Below, piece by piece: positions 22,219-37,727 of a DNA stretch of 64,000 bases. The notes under the pieces are model-generated. The model was not told the DNA's origin. It searched no databases and was given only the letters and a program-made list of their open reading frames with translations. Each line of letters begins with the position of its first letter. Position 1 is the stretch's first letter. A program made the position numbers and the translations under genes. Source of the DNA: Drosophila miranda (Eukaryota; Arthropoda; Insecta; Diptera; Drosophilidae); the NCBI RefSeq assembly GCF_003369915.1, contig NC_046673.1, forward strand, positions 13,500,001 to 13,564,000, given 5' to 3'.

Positions 22219-25200
22219 TACCTCCTCTTCCGCACAGACTGGCAGTTGTAAAATATTTGTAAATTTCAGGACAAATACCAAAGGGAACACACATACATGA
22301 AAACATGTACCAAGAAGAAAACAAGTCTGAATACACAAGGTCAAAAATCGATACAACGCGAAGGAGAAGTTTCAAATGAATGGTAGGCAATATATACATA
22401 TATATAATACATTTATTCAACATTTTGAAATTTCAGAACCAGAAGATACAAATCGAACAGAGTTGGAAACCAATCGACAAGGATAAACAGTTTGAACCAA
22501 TATTATTACATAATTACAATTACAATTACAATAAACTATTCCAACCTACCATAAACATCATGGGTATATGTATCTTGAAGTCAGGAAAGACCCCACCAGC
22601 AGAGTACGTGCAAAGCTCCATATGTCAAGTAGTACATTATCTTCCTGCCATCTGGCCCTATTTCGGGGGGTTTTCGCTCGACTATGTACCTATTAGTACT
22701 CGTATCAGTTTGTTTGCTTTGTCTTTCACAATTGCAACACAACACACGCAACGTGTTTTGTTTTCTTCTTTTTTTTGGCTTAAATGTCATTGAATTCGGT
22801 CAGATGCTTTCGTCAGTGAATTTGCACGCATTTAAAAAACAAAAACTACAATCGGATCGAACACCAAAGTACATGCTATTTTCCTTTAAGGAATAAGAGT
22901 AAAGAGTTAAGAAATTTTCCAACAAGAATAAATCCACAATAAGTGTCCATGTGTCTTGTATATAAGCCAAATAGAGTAATATTATATTCAAAATTAATTA
23001 ATTTCCAAGACTGAAAATAAGATATAAATACATATGAATATTTCTTTCCAGCATACACATAACCATTCATTTTCTAGAGGGAACTATTCATGGAAGATAA
23101 GAGAAATTGTTGTGAAAGAACTTGTTTTTTTTCTATAAAAATATTAATAAGAAAAGCTCATCACATATGTATGTACGTTTAATTTAACCCGAAATTCCCC
23201 GATATCGAATAACTGCATCACTGCATTACGAACGGTAGATCATGCGCAAGATCATTCTTGTTTAATCGGGGCTCTCACTCTCACGCTCCCCCGTATCTTT
23301 GGGAGGCTGGGATTCCGGGCCAGGAGAGTGTTATCGTGAGCATTAAGTCTCGTTTACAGTGTGGGAGATTAACAGGAATTTCGAACAGGGAAAAGTGTTT
23401 CATTCTGAAGCTGTCACTCTCTTCCCTGCCCACAGACTCTCTCTATTCCACGGGTTCGTTTTGGCCACGTCCACGAATGCAGCAACAGCAACAAAAACAA
23501 ATTGTAAACTATGCTCAGCACATACTCTCTCAACTTCTTTGCTGCTGCGACAGCGAGAGAGAGAGATAAAGAGAGAGAGAGAGCTGCGTCTGTGAGCGGA
23601 GTCTGAGCTGGCTTGCTCGTGTGTGTGTGTGTGTGTTTACAGGTAAGCGAGCCCAAGGTGTGTGCAGAAAAGGTGAGTCAGGTGAGGCATGGCCTCTTAC
23701 GACTCTCTGCAGACAAGACAAAGTGCGGAAATATTGGACGAGTAATTCCTAACTTTATATATCGACCGCTCTATGCGCAATGATTGTAATTGAATGTTTT
23801 TCGAAATTAATTTTACAAAGAGCATTAGCTACTCCAATCTCCAGAGAGAGAAAAAAACCTGTATCCATTAGAGACAGAGAGAGGGAGAGCGGGAGGTGCC
23901 CTCACCTTTTCAAAAATAAACCTTGAATAAACGATTTTTGAATGGACAAGCCGTTTCGTCTCGCTCTTTTTTGTTTAAGCGCTCGATCGGATCAAGACGA
24001 CGCGGTGTGCTAGTGAGAATTATTTTTAGTCTATTTTCGACTTTTGGTGCGTACAGTTGCAACCGATCGTTCAGTCGATTCGTTATTTCGTTTTGTTTGC
24101 GTTCGTTCTCTTTCTGCTGCTGCCTCTGCCTCTGCTTATGCTTTTTTGGCCTAAAAGAAACGCGCACTGAGATTTTTCGGCTTACGCTTGTTGTGAATCG
24201 GGTACGGAATTGCTCTTTTAAAGTTTGTTTTTTTTTTTTACATTTATCTATGTGCAAGAAATGGAGAGATGTGGTATTTATGTGTTTGTATGGGGTGCCC
24301 TGAGAGTCGAACTCTTACGTTTGTAGGGTTCCGTTCCACCAGAGATATTCTATTTCTACTTCTGTGTACACTTTTTTTGTTTGTGATTAAAAATATATAC
24401 AAATTTATTTATCAAAAGAAGTGTTTACTTCTCCTTTTTTAAGATCTTTCAACCGAATACAATACTTTCATTTTGGTTTACATGAATGATGTAATAAAGT
24501 CACCAAATAATAATAATAAATAATAGTTATAATTACAAAACATTTCTCTGGAAATATATATACAGTGGAATACCTATTTAGAAACCCATAAATGTTTCCA
24601 CTGTACCAGAGAAACTACTCTAAAAAGCAAGAGACGACCTTTAAATAGATCAAAACGCAAAGTTTGGCAATCACAGACTTTTTGGATTGTACAAATAAAA
24701 TGTGACAGGAGTTGGGGTTGGTGCTGGGGTAATGGTGGGGGTAGTCTCTGTTCGAGGAACGGAAGCATGTTCAGCGGCCCAGAACCGACTCTATAATTTT
24801 GAAATTCTTTCAGCTTGACAAACATCCCAGTCGAACAGTCCCACAGTCCCCCAGTACCCCACCACAGTTCGCCGCCAGTAGGCCCGTTCTCTGGAATTTG
24901 TGAATAGCAATTTTATTCTCTCCCGCTCGCTCTCGCTCTAGCTATCTCTCTCTGTCTCTCTTGGTTTAGATGCATGAACGTGTTGTGGCTTACACGGATA
25001 GGTGCATGTGTGTGTGTGTGAGGCATCAACAAGTTTAGAAACGGGCTTTGGACACTCGAGGCCCACTCTGTGTTTGTGAAGGGGGGCAGAAAAAGTTCAC
25101 AGTTGAGGCGATTTCATGGGGATAGGTCTTGGAATAACAATTAACCATGGGCTTTCGTTGGATCGTTGCAGGGAATGCAGCCAAGAAATGGCCCCAGTAC

Positions 25201-25365
25201 ATAGTACACCTTGCACTGCCACTGGCTGTCGAATCGTCCCGAATCGCTTGAAGCACTCGCGCTGCAGATAAACCAGCGAATATGAACGTCTAGAAAAGGG
25301 TATAGCCCCCATCCATCCATCTGTCCATCCATCCGAAGAGGAAGCCTAGGCTTAATTCTAGAGCA
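22219..25365. other. Intergenic region upstream of the four-pass membrane gene
   Basis: About 3.1 kb with GA/CT and GT tracts (23,548-23,583, 23,620-23,638, 24,920-24,960, 25,009-25,020). A possible 5' UTR exon for the next gene lies near 24,071-24,201: an initiator TCAGTC at 24,071-24,076 and a GG|GTACGG-type donor at about 24,202, which could join to a CTGCAG acceptor ending at 25,267. This is inference only. I see no other gene. Confidence 0.4.
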
Positions 25366-27077
25366 ATGCAATCGCAACAAGTCCGTCCAATAAGCACCTA
25401 TGACAATCTGGGTGCCAGTGCCACCACCCATGTGGCTCCACCAACCAAGCAGCAACAGCTACAGCAACATCTCCAAAGAGCTGGAGAAAGTCCCAGGCAG
25501 CCGGAGAGAGCAGCCACCACCAGAGGTGTGAGCGACCAGCTTCTGTCGAACGGCATGCCGCCGCAGCCGCAGCCACAGCCACAGCCGCAACCCGAGCTTG
25601 AGTCCGAGGAGGAGCTGTTGAATGGCAGCGGTACCAGCCACAGTATAGCCGCCGTTAAGGCGGCTCTCAACGATGCCAAGTCGAAATTCTTTGGTATCAA
25701 CAACTACGACGAGTATGAGTCAGCCGTCCAGCCAACGCAGATGCCAATGCCGTCCGTCAAAGCCCATTCACAACAGCCGACCATTAAGCCGGAACCAAAG
25801 TACCAGAACGTCCCACAACGCCACAAGCCACATGCCACAGACGAGCTTCCGGCTCCAGCTCCGGCTCCGACTCAGACAATCGAGCCAGTGCCAATGCCAA
25901 TGCCAATGCCAGTGGAAGTGCCACTGGCGGCCAGCAGTCCGGACAGATCCCTGCGGTATGCAACCACCTATGAACAGATACCCCTGAGTGACTTGGATGC
26001 ACCGCAGCCGTCGCAGGTGAGTGTCAGTATCCGAATCCCCCAAGCCACATCCAATTCATGGATCTCTCCCGCTAATCTGTCGCTCTGTTTCTCTGTCCCT
26101 GTGCAGGCTGTCTACATGAGTACTACGGTGCCGCAGAATATGAAAGGCATGAAGATCGCTGGACGACATACGCCGACCCGCAATAGTCTGAGACACAGTC
26201 GCATGATAGTTGTGAATCACAAGCACCATGACAGTACGTTCTTCATTTTGATCTTCATCTTCATTTCTGGCATTAAATACGTGTGTGGGTGTTGTCTCTT
26301 CCATTTGCAGGTCTCCAAGCGGCATATTCAAAGCATATCCGCAATCTGAACATTTCCCGGCAGCTACTGATAATGCAATTGGCTGTGGGACTACTGATCG
26401 TGGGACTGGCCATCTGGATACTGTTGCTGGCGCCGAACGCTTCCATTCTGATCAATCCGTATCTGAGTGGCCTATCTGTAAGTGCAGCACAATCATCTGC
26501 AGACCAAAACCATACTCAATGTTCCTGTTGCCTGTTTAGCTGTTGCTGGCCAGTATCGCGGGCCTGATACTACTGAGACGGGATCACAGGATCACAGAGA
26601 ACAGGGCGCCCAATAGTTGCTATAAAGTCCTGCTGGCCGAATCCTATGTGTTTTCTGCCTTGGCGCTGGTCTTTTGCTGCCTGGCCCTGGTCTGTGCGGC
26701 CATCGAGTTCGCTGAGCTGGCATCAGCTGTGGACGGTGCCTGCGGACCGGCAACCAGTTCGCTTTTAAGCTATCACAACTGCACCTGCCTGACGTCTGCA
26801 GATGATGGGGCAGATGATGCGGCAGCTGACGGCAGCAGTCCCCCGAATGAGTAAGTACTCTTCAATCCCTCACGAAATAGTTATTCTTATGGGAATCTAC
26901 TTTTGCAGCAACAACAGCAGCAGCAGCGAGGAATGCGGGGCATTCCGCGGTGAATGGAAGTATCTGCTGGCCTTCTCCATGGCCCTCAATGCCCTGGGCA
27001 TTGTTGCAACATTCTTATACATAACACTATTTATTTGTTGCCACCGCAACCGGAAACACTTTTACACGTCTGTCTAA
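25366..27077 (+). CDS. Four-pass transmembrane protein with long cytoplasmic proline/glutamine-rich N-terminus
   Basis: Five coding exons: 25366-26016, 26107-26233, 26311-26477, 26540-26850 and 26909-27077, giving 474 residues. The first 270 residues are hydrophilic, with PQ, MP and APAP repeats and conserved-looking tyrosine motifs (STYDNLG, NNYDEYES, TTYEQIPLSDLD) that could be trafficking or SH2/PTB-type sites. Four hydrophobic helices follow: about 278-302, 313-329, 350-378 and 438-462. A longer loop between helices 3 and 4 has cysteines and an NCT sequon (CGPATSS...NCTCL, EECGAF), which makes it the likely extracellular loop. The layout resembles tetraspan-type proteins such as Sanpodo, but I see no tetraspanin CCG motif and do not assign a family. 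It is convergent with the GGT gene downstream. Confidence 0.8.
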
Positions 27078-27990
27078 AGGAGGGCCAGTCCCTCGAGTCC
27101 ATTACTTTGCATTACTTGAATTCTTGCTTTTAATTTAAAATAAATTATTTACAAAAACCAAAAAACAAATCGTCACGTGCAACGGTAATGCACATGGGAG
27201 AAAGTCATTTCCATACGCTCTGGCTGCCTGCATGTTTGGTTTTTCGGTTTTTGGAGGCCACTTCCCGCTTTCACTTTCTTTACAGAACTTTCCACACCGA
27301 ACTTCCAACTTTCGTTGAGAGCGTAGAACGTGCCCTGGATTTATTGAGTGAATTGTAGACTAAATCAATCAGAGAACAACATACATTGCGTGTGTCTGAC
27401 GCGGTGCACGGTTAATGCTCGAGACATAAGAGAATGCCCGAGAATGACAAAAACCAAGCACATGTTGGGTGCAAGATTGAGGTAGATTATATCACTAAAA
27501 GGAGAATATCTCAAAGCAAACGTGATAGACCATTTGTGGTGTACTCCTCATGTCTTGCCCACATTTGGGTGTTACATTTAGAACACTCACTTGATAATTT
27601 CGTCAGGTTATAGCAATTGTGTGGTAAATAATTTTGCTCAATTATCTGGTCATGAAATGTGTTTTGCAGCCAGGCATTTCGGTTGAAATTACTATAATAA
27701 TACTTTTGCTGTGGCAGCGGATTATAGTACACCGACGTAATTGCCATGTGACAGATAGTCGTGGAATATGATTGATTGTCAATGGGGTTTTGTGGCAAAA
27801 TATAATAATAATAATTTCAATAGCCAGTGCTCGCAATTTAAAACAGATGGAATCATTTCATTTGATGGCTCGCTGGAGCGGAACAGAGAAATTCTCTGGA
27901 AACGGACAACAGGCACACTCCAAAAGATAACAACAGATCATGAAAATGTTGTTCTAAATGAAAAAGAAATGCGACAAAACATACCCCGTT
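27078..27990. other. Convergent intergenic region between the tetraspan and GGT genes
   Basis: It contains AATAAA at 27,139-27,144, about 62 nt past the tetraspan stop, and the 3' flank of the GGT gene. There is no credible ORF or repeat beyond short AT-rich runs. Confidence 0.6.
27139..27144 (+). terminator. Poly(A) signal for the four-pass membrane gene
   Basis: AATAAA about 62 nt downstream of the stop codon at 27,077. Confidence 0.55.
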
Positions 27991-29980
27991 TTAGAATCCA
28001 GTAACTCCGCCGGGTTTACGAAAGTCAGAATTCACCAGAATGGTACCATTCTTTTGGGTTATGCCGCATATCACAGAGCCGCGGTTCAGATAGCGTTCAC
28101 AAACATGTCCCCTGGTCTCCAGGCTCTTCACATGGCTATCCAGCAGGCCATACTCATAGAGCAGGACATTGGGCAGCATCTGATGGTGAATGCGACTGGC
28201 GTCGATGGCATATTTGATGTTCGCCTGCTGCCAAAGAATCCGCACCAGCAGCGGAACGAGGGAGGATATGATTTTGGTGCCACCAGCGGCACCAACAACC
28301 AGCCGAACCTTGCCCGTCGTGCGCTCAGTGACGATGAGAGGGCTCATCGAGGACATGGGCCGGGTAGTGGGTGCCACCCTGTTCTTGCCTGGGACAAAGG
28401 GTAAGTCAAAGTAGTTCCTCAGATGCTTGATGGAGAAGTCCGACATGGCATTGTTGAAGAGCACACCTGTACGCTTTCCTGTGCGTCCGCTGCCGAAGCT
28501 GAATCGATAGACATGTATTATGTAGGGGTTCAGAAGGAGAAGCAATAGGAGGCAATAGCCACGTGGCTTACTAGAAATTGATGGTGCTGGTGACTGAAAC
28601 GGCATCGTTTTCGTGCAGCACCGATGTGTGGGCCGTACCGTGCTCCTCTCGCACACGTATCTCCGCGGGGGCCCCGTACGACCGGGGGCTATTGAACGTC
28701 ATTGAGTCATCGATTTCTTCGGCCATGGAGGCGGACACCTTGGTGCTGGTCATGCTTTTCAGTAGCTGCAACAGAAAGGAGAGGAATGAATGCATTTGAA
28801 AGAGACAGCTAGAAGGCACTCACCTGCTCATCGGCCGCTTCGTCGAGCTGCCAGCGCTTGACAAAGCCAAATTTCATGGCCTCAATCATTCGATGTACCT
28901 CCAGGGGCCCCATATCGCTGGTGCGTGCAAAGTCCCTACGAAAGTGTCGCAAAATGCTCATTATAAAGCCCAGAACATGGCCGCTGCCTGGCAAAGGCGT
29001 CAAATGCAGATCGTATTCGTCGAGGGGAATCACCAGGGACTCGCTAATTTTAGCATCGGCGCGGCTTAGGTCCTCCTTGCCTATGACACTGCCCATGTCC
29101 CTCAAGTCGGCCAACAGGTCCTCGGCCAGAGATCCGTTGTAGAAGCTGTGCGGTCCCTCCATGGCCAGCCGCTCATAGGTGCTGCACAGTTGGGCAGGAG
29201 GCTGAATGAAATGGCCAATGGGCCAGAAGTTCTCTGTTTTGGGATCGATGAACATTTGCCGCAGCAAACGATCAGCTTTGATCATATCTCTGTTCAGGGC
29301 AAGGGCATCATATTGATGCTTATACAGGCGATAGCCCGTGTGGCACAATGCAAGCGTTGGCTTCACCAGCTCCGACCATGGCAGCCGGCCAAATCGCTGA
29401 TGGGCCAGAGCATAGCCAGCTAGTTCAGTGGGCACCGCGATGGACCAGCTGGACTGCTTGAACTCCTGCTCGTCACGGAAGATGGAAAAGTTCTCGGCCC
29501 GCAGGGACATAGGTGATATTTCGCGGGCAGAAATGCTGTAGGATTTTCGCTCTTCGTGTATATAAATTTTCATCAACATGCCACCGCCGAGACCCATGCT
29601 CTGCATTCCGATGAGACCATTGCAGAGTAAAGCAGAGAGAGCGGCATCCACAACGCTACCGCCATCTTCAAGGGCCTTCCTGGCCATAAGACCACAGACA
29701 TCGTTGTCGGTGCAGATGCCAGCCCGCGCGAATTCATGCAACGGTGAATGGGAGGCCGGCAAGGGATACTCTGGATTCTGTGGCTTTCTGTTCACTTTTT
29801 GCGGAACTAAATGGACCAAAATATAAACGAGAATTTCTACCATTTCAGTACAAGCTGTAATTGTTGCTCCTTAATGGAATGGAACTCACCATCCTTCTCC
29901 AGAAGCCTGTACAGATATATTGCAACCAGGATGCCAACTATCAGCGATATGAAGCTGCCTACTGAAATACTTATATACAT
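27991..29980 (-). CDS. Gamma-glutamyltranspeptidase-family protein
   Basis: Four coding exons: 29980-29890, 29806-28824, 28765-28572 and 28498-27991, giving 591 residues. Residues 1-25 form a type II membrane anchor (SFISLIVGILVAIYLY). The remainder is the GGT fold: an N-terminal motif near CGLMARKALEDGGSVVDAA, then the autocatalytic nucleophile threonine in EEHGTAHTSV (about Thr402), and small-subunit motifs VTSTINF, GVLFNNAMSDF and GAAGGTKI. The family cleaves and transfers gamma-glutamyl groups from extracellular glutathione after self-cleavage before the threonine. All motifs I can check are intact, so the enzyme is probably active. The family symbol in flies is not assigned because several paralogues exist. 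Two DREs lie upstream. Confidence 0.9.
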
Positions 29981-30162
29981 TTCCAATAATTATATTTTAA
30001 TTGCTTGCAATTTTATCGCGTATCATCGTAATGTAATGAGTAATAACAATATCCTTGCATTTCAAAAGCCTGGTTACAAGGTGGGTTAGCAGAAGGAGGT
30101 GCGTACATCTTCGCCATGAAGCGCAAGGCGTCTGACGTACAGAGGGTGGTAAATATAACTAA

Positions 30163-30325
30163 TATCGATATTTTTCTGTTTAAAAACCAAACAAAAATAA
30201 AATATTCATATTGATATTTAAGCAAATGCGGACATCAGGGCAATGAGGCCACATTTCCTATTTTGATTTCGATCTTCTTTCACGAACCGAATATAGGCGA
30301 TCGATGTTTAGCTTATGTATCGATA
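30163..30325. promoter_or_regulatory. Two DRE sites upstream of the GGT gene
   Basis: Perfect TATCGATA palindromes lie at 30,163-30,170 and 30,318-30,325, 183 and 338 bp upstream of the GGT start codon. DRE is the site of DREF and is typical of widely expressed fly promoters. They could equally serve a divergent plus-strand transcript at 30.4-31.0 kb. Confidence 0.5.
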
Positions 30326-30621
30326 TATATATTTATAAAGATTTAATATAATTTGAAAACAGCCTAACAACTAACTTTTTTGTGAACAAAGCAGGCTGCG
30401 AATGCTCCTATTTATACATGAATTTTGGCATTAATACGGCAGCCCAAGCCAGTATTATTTTCAGTCAGTTCAGACAGTTTAAACCGGCAACATCGTTCCT
30501 AGTTCTATCGTTCTAAATTCCAAGTAAATTCAAAATTTCTCTGTTAATTTTTGGTAAAATGGACTCGGCAAAAGAATTTTTATTATTTTCGTTTACGCTT
30601 TAACTTTCCGCTGTCTATCTG

Positions 30622-30841
30622 ATGCTGGACTTCTGTGGCTGTTTAAGTTGCTACTGTTCGTGCAATCTTTTCATTTCCTTTTCAAAACTCAGGAAAATTA
30701 TACAATTTTTCGTTGTTATTTTTTACATAACTCATACGATAGTTACGGATAGCACCGATTTGTGAGTATGAAACATATTCTTCCCTTCAAAAGTTTAAAA
30801 TTTGTTTGATTATTTTCAGAAACATCCCACACTTTGTTTAA
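30622..30841 (+). CDS. Candidate micropeptide gene, 53 residues, two coding exons
   Basis: ATG at 30,622. Exon 1 (30,622-30,761) ends at a strong GTGAGT donor and exon 2 (30,820-30,841) follows a TTTTCAG acceptor; the joined frame ends NIPHFV-stop. A second well-formed intron (GTAAGT near 30,905 to TTTTCAG near 30,992) would place AATAAA at about 31,010, making a complete small transcript. The peptide has a cysteine cluster (CGCLSCYCSC) followed by a hydrophobic helix (IIQFFVVIFYITHTIV), so it may be membrane-bound. An earlier ATG at 30,555 opens a 14-codon uORF. An initiator TCAGTC lies at 30,461. I do not recognise the protein; it could also be a non-coding RNA. Confidence 0.4.
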
Positions 30842-33800
30842 CACGTTGGATAATTCAGTTATTAAATTAATTTCAAATTAGGAACTTTTGGAACTGATGT
30901 TGTCTGTAAGTATAGACAATGCTTGCGTAGCAGCATAAGCAGGAAAATATGGAAAATATATTGATTACTCTCTTGTTCTTAATTATTTTCAGCCACCGAA
31001 ATTTATTTACAATAAATACACCTTGCAGCATTTAAGCTTTGTTTTAAATTTATATTTCTGGGATAGGAATCCAAATTATCCACCCTAGGGAGGAGGAGGT
31101 GGAACATACTCCATACCATACGAAACATTTTAAGAAGAGCTTCTGGATGGAAGTTGGGGTTGTGGCCCCCCTGCTGCGCGCCGCTGTCCAAATCCTGTGT
31201 GCAGCCAGCTACTGGCGCCAAATTTAAATTCAATTTCGATTTTCTTTGCGCTCTTTGGGTCAGCTGTTTAGTACAGGTCTGCATTTCAAAAATCGATAGT
31301 GCCGACCTCCTAGCATCGATAGTACTGTCGATTGTACCATCGATTGTTATTGAAGTGGTTGAGGCAACAAGTAGTTGGTTGGTCTCGACACATTAAGTAC
31401 ACGCAACGTGCCGCGTCGGTCGTCGGGTATACAGATACTTAAAGTAATTAAAACAGTTTGCATATTTATATAGCAGATTTGTTACGGTTTTTTCCTACCA
31501 GTAAAACTCAGTTGTGTGGTTGAATTTGTTTTTGGTTTTTTTTCAAAATATAAATTGTGCTACAAACCAATAGAGCGAGAGAGAGAGAGAGAGAGAGAGC
31601 AGTCAGTCAGTCAGTGGCCTGCAAATGTTTTAAACAAACTCGAAAGATCGTGCACACCTAAGACCCCCCTCCCCTTCCATGCATAAATATTTATGTACAT
31701 ATGTATGTATACATAGTATGTACTAAGAAAGACATCTCGTACGACGACTTGGAGAGGGCGGCATTCGTTTGTGTCTTTATCTTTTCCTCCGCCAAATGCA
31801 CCCACACACATGTGCACTGGCGGCTGACTGCTGCTTGCTGCCATATCTGTGTACATATGTGGTCCACCCATCTGTTGATTTGCGACCTTGCAACGATATA
31901 ATTACTATTTAAAATGTTGTGATAGTACCAATGCGATTTCCATTTGATAATAGCTCTCTCTCTATACCGCTGACTAGACGTCTACTTACAGAATATCCAT
32001 ACCGTCTCTGTCTATCCGAGATGTGGGTGAAAAAGTTCTGAGCAAGTCGCTCAGAATGTAAGATGATTCATATAGTAGATGATCCCTCAACCTCCCCATG
32101 GGCATGAAACACTTTTCTTTCTGATAATGCATTACTCATGCAAATTTCAGCCAAATATTACATACTTTAGTAGATGTCTGCCTTCAAATATACAATACTC
32201 TTCTCGAATACTCGTCGTACACGTGTCCAGTACACATTTGTATAAAACTTTCACTTTAGTAATTTGTTTGCATTCCCATAAATAAATAAGCAAATGTCTG
32301 AAAGGTGTGTACGTGTACCCAATACGCATGAGTCGTAAATAAGGGCCACTAAGCCTGACTCATCCCATCCCATCCCATCGTTGGATGGTCTGTGGCTTGG
32401 GAATATTTGCAAAGTTTTGCAGTTGGTCGGTCTTAATAAAGGAAGGGGAATCACAGCCCTAACCCAAGCTTCACTCACGAGAAACTTTACAACAAACTGG
32501 AAAATCTCATGCGTCATTCCACAGAAAAGCAAAGCAAAGCAAAGCAACAGATTTGGAGTACGAGAAGAATGTTTGTTAATTATGATTAATTCTGACTAAT
32601 CATGTGCGTTATTTTTTGAGTGACGTAAGCCCAAAGTATATGCTACATATATTTTTAGATGAGCATACAACAATATGAGGGCTGCTCTCTCCCTCTATCT
32701 CTCTCTCTGTCTCTCTGTCTGCTGTGTTTGCTTACAAAACATAATTAATTGTTGATTTGATGGGCTATTCAGTAAATAAAACCACGAACTCACATAGCCT
32801 TCGTTTCCCGGTTACTCTTGATAAAAACCGCTGATTATTTTATATACTATACATATATAAACAATTTAAAATCAAATATAGTCGCAAGTGGTTTTCATGA
32901 AAGGAAAACTACAAGTGAATTAAATTTAACAGATTCATCAATCACTATATCACTGTAGAAAATTATAGATTTTGTCGCATATATATTTTAATCGCCTTGA
33001 GAAATTGAGCTAATTTGTAAAGAAATTTTTTGAGTAGTTCTCTTATCTTAATTATAATTGATATTGGGTGTAACGAAGGATCACAATAGTTCTGGTTTGA
33101 CAACTGATAATGACTGGTAAAGGCTAAAGGGCGAGAGTCCTCTCACAGGCGTCGGCTGGCTCTAGGTAAATTTACTTATTAGGTGGTGTCGTCACCACAT
33201 CTGCTCTCTTTCGAGGACCATCCGTTTGTCAGTATGCTTGCAAGCGTGCGTAAAGTACGTAAAGCGTTTGCTCTCTTTCCAACGCTTATCTCTCCAAGAG
33301 CCACGAGAGCGTGGATGCTCCTCACTGCAGCGGACGACACCACCCTTAAGTAATTTCATCATGGGCTCTCTCGATCCCCGCAAAGCCTTACACAAATTTA
33401 ATCGTTTTTAAATTATTATTTGGCCTATCAGTTAGTTAGTAATACCCACCAAAGACACGATTGCTTTTAACCGCTACTACAAATTCCCTTATCTATGTGG
33501 AGGTGTTGTTGTTTACAATCAAACCACTTCTTAGACTTTATCAAATAATTGCCGCCATTAACAGTCATTACTATTAAGACATTAAAGCCACAAGGTTCTT
33601 TTATTTTCAAGCTGTATAGATTATCTAGATTATGTGTAGCATATAGTATAGTACGTGTAGTAGTATGTGCTTAACCATGACAACAACTGTATAAATAGGA
33701 AAAACAAAAACTTGTACGAACTCTGCTTTGTTATTTGTTCCGTTAGTTAAATATTTTCAACGTTGAAATTAAACCCTAGAGTGTTTGCATATTTTACCTT

Positions 33801-33853
33801 TTTCCAGTACTTGAATCTCACACACAGGAACACCACCTAGAAATCTCCCCATA
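30842..33853. other. AnxB11 upstream region
   Basis: It contains a cluster of ATCGAT words at 31,290-31,345, a GA tract at 31,568-31,599 followed by CAGT repeats, CT tracts near 32,688-32,722, and a short inverted piece of the 48-kb repeat at 33,188-33,223. A TTTCCAG acceptor ending at 33,807 lies 46 bp before the AnxB11 ATG, so an upstream 5' UTR exon is likely. I see no other gene. Confidence 0.5.
33188..33223 (-). repeat. Inverted fragment of the 48-kb repeat
   Basis: 36 bp that match the reverse complement of 48,323-48,358 with two differences. The matching piece at 48 kb sits directly next to the CTCF-like word, but the word itself is not present here. Confidence 0.65.
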
Positions 33854-36535
<2,682 letters not shown>

Positions 36536-37727
36536 GTTTATTCCTATTATTAATTATTCAAATTAAATCAAATCAAAAGCAAAAAAAAAAAGGTTCAATT
36601 ATTCGAATATGTATTCTCTTTTTCCTATGTATTTTATTATAATTTACATATATGTATACGTACGTACACACACGCCCAGGGAGATGGACAATGTTGATGA
36701 CGATGACCAACTTTTTGTAGACACTAAGTGCTCACAGATATTACCTGAATTGTCAGTAATTTGTTATAAACAATTTTTAAGCAAGCCAAGAAAGCCAAAT
36801 ATTTGAATGGTTCTACTCCTCCACTCACCACACCCTACATACACATACATTCAAAGGGCAAAACGATTTTCCCTTAAACACACAATTCTTTATTTTATTA
36901 TTCTTTAAATTGTACAATAAAAAACTACCAGTACGAGCAACCAGTGAAAATAGATTAGATTTACTTCATCGATCTGTGCCTAAAAATGTAAATCTATTGC
37001 CTATGCTGAAGCATTTAAAAAACTTTCGAAAACATACACCGAAATATTGTATTGTAGAATAGTATGCATTTTCAATCATTACACTTTTATAAATATATCT
37101 ACCATACATTTATTGTATTTGGAAAATGGGTTTTAAGGTAACTAAGGCCTCTTCCTCCAGTTTGCTCTCAAAATAATAAACTATTATAAATGTTGTTCTT
37201 TCTCCATTAAATGGCATGTGTTGAGTTATTTATTGGGCTAACAAAATATTCCTACATCCCTTTTTGATAGTATATTTTCAAACCCCAGCCATCCCCAGTA
37301 TGGTCACCGATTCCAGAATGGTATTCAATTTGTTTTGGCAACCGAAAAAATGAAAAAATAACACATTAAATCAACACATTTGGCGAATTTTCTTAAATTT
37401 CTAGAGTTCCATTTAAAAAAAATGATTCTACATTTCTATGTCTAGAATACATGTAAGATTGCACTGTGGCACAGGCACAACATAATTGACCAATAGGTGT
37501 CGCTCATTTAGTCTACACTACAACTACACGCCATGTAGCAGATCTCCAAATGAAAACAAAAAGAAATAAAGCGCAATCAAACTTGGAATGTTTTCTTTGC
37601 TATATGTGGTCCAATTTGCCCGTGACATGCCTTCTTTTGATTGGCAAAAGCCCTCTTCATCGATTTGCGAAAAGCCGCCAAAAAAAGATAACGATTTTTC
37701 GAGTAACACAACGAAATGGAATACCTT
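36536..37727. other. Convergent intergenic region between AnxB11 and the TRAF-like gene
   Basis: 3' flanks of two convergent genes. It is AT-rich with an ACAATAAA near 36,914 that could end a long AnxB11 transcript. No ORF or repeat stands out. Confidence 0.6.

Noticed and set aside
24290-24345. tRNA-like 3' half on the minus strand (GAGTTCGACTCTCAGGGCACC)
   Set aside because: The T-arm pairs at only three positions and there is no matching acceptor strand or D and anticodon arms within 90 bp.
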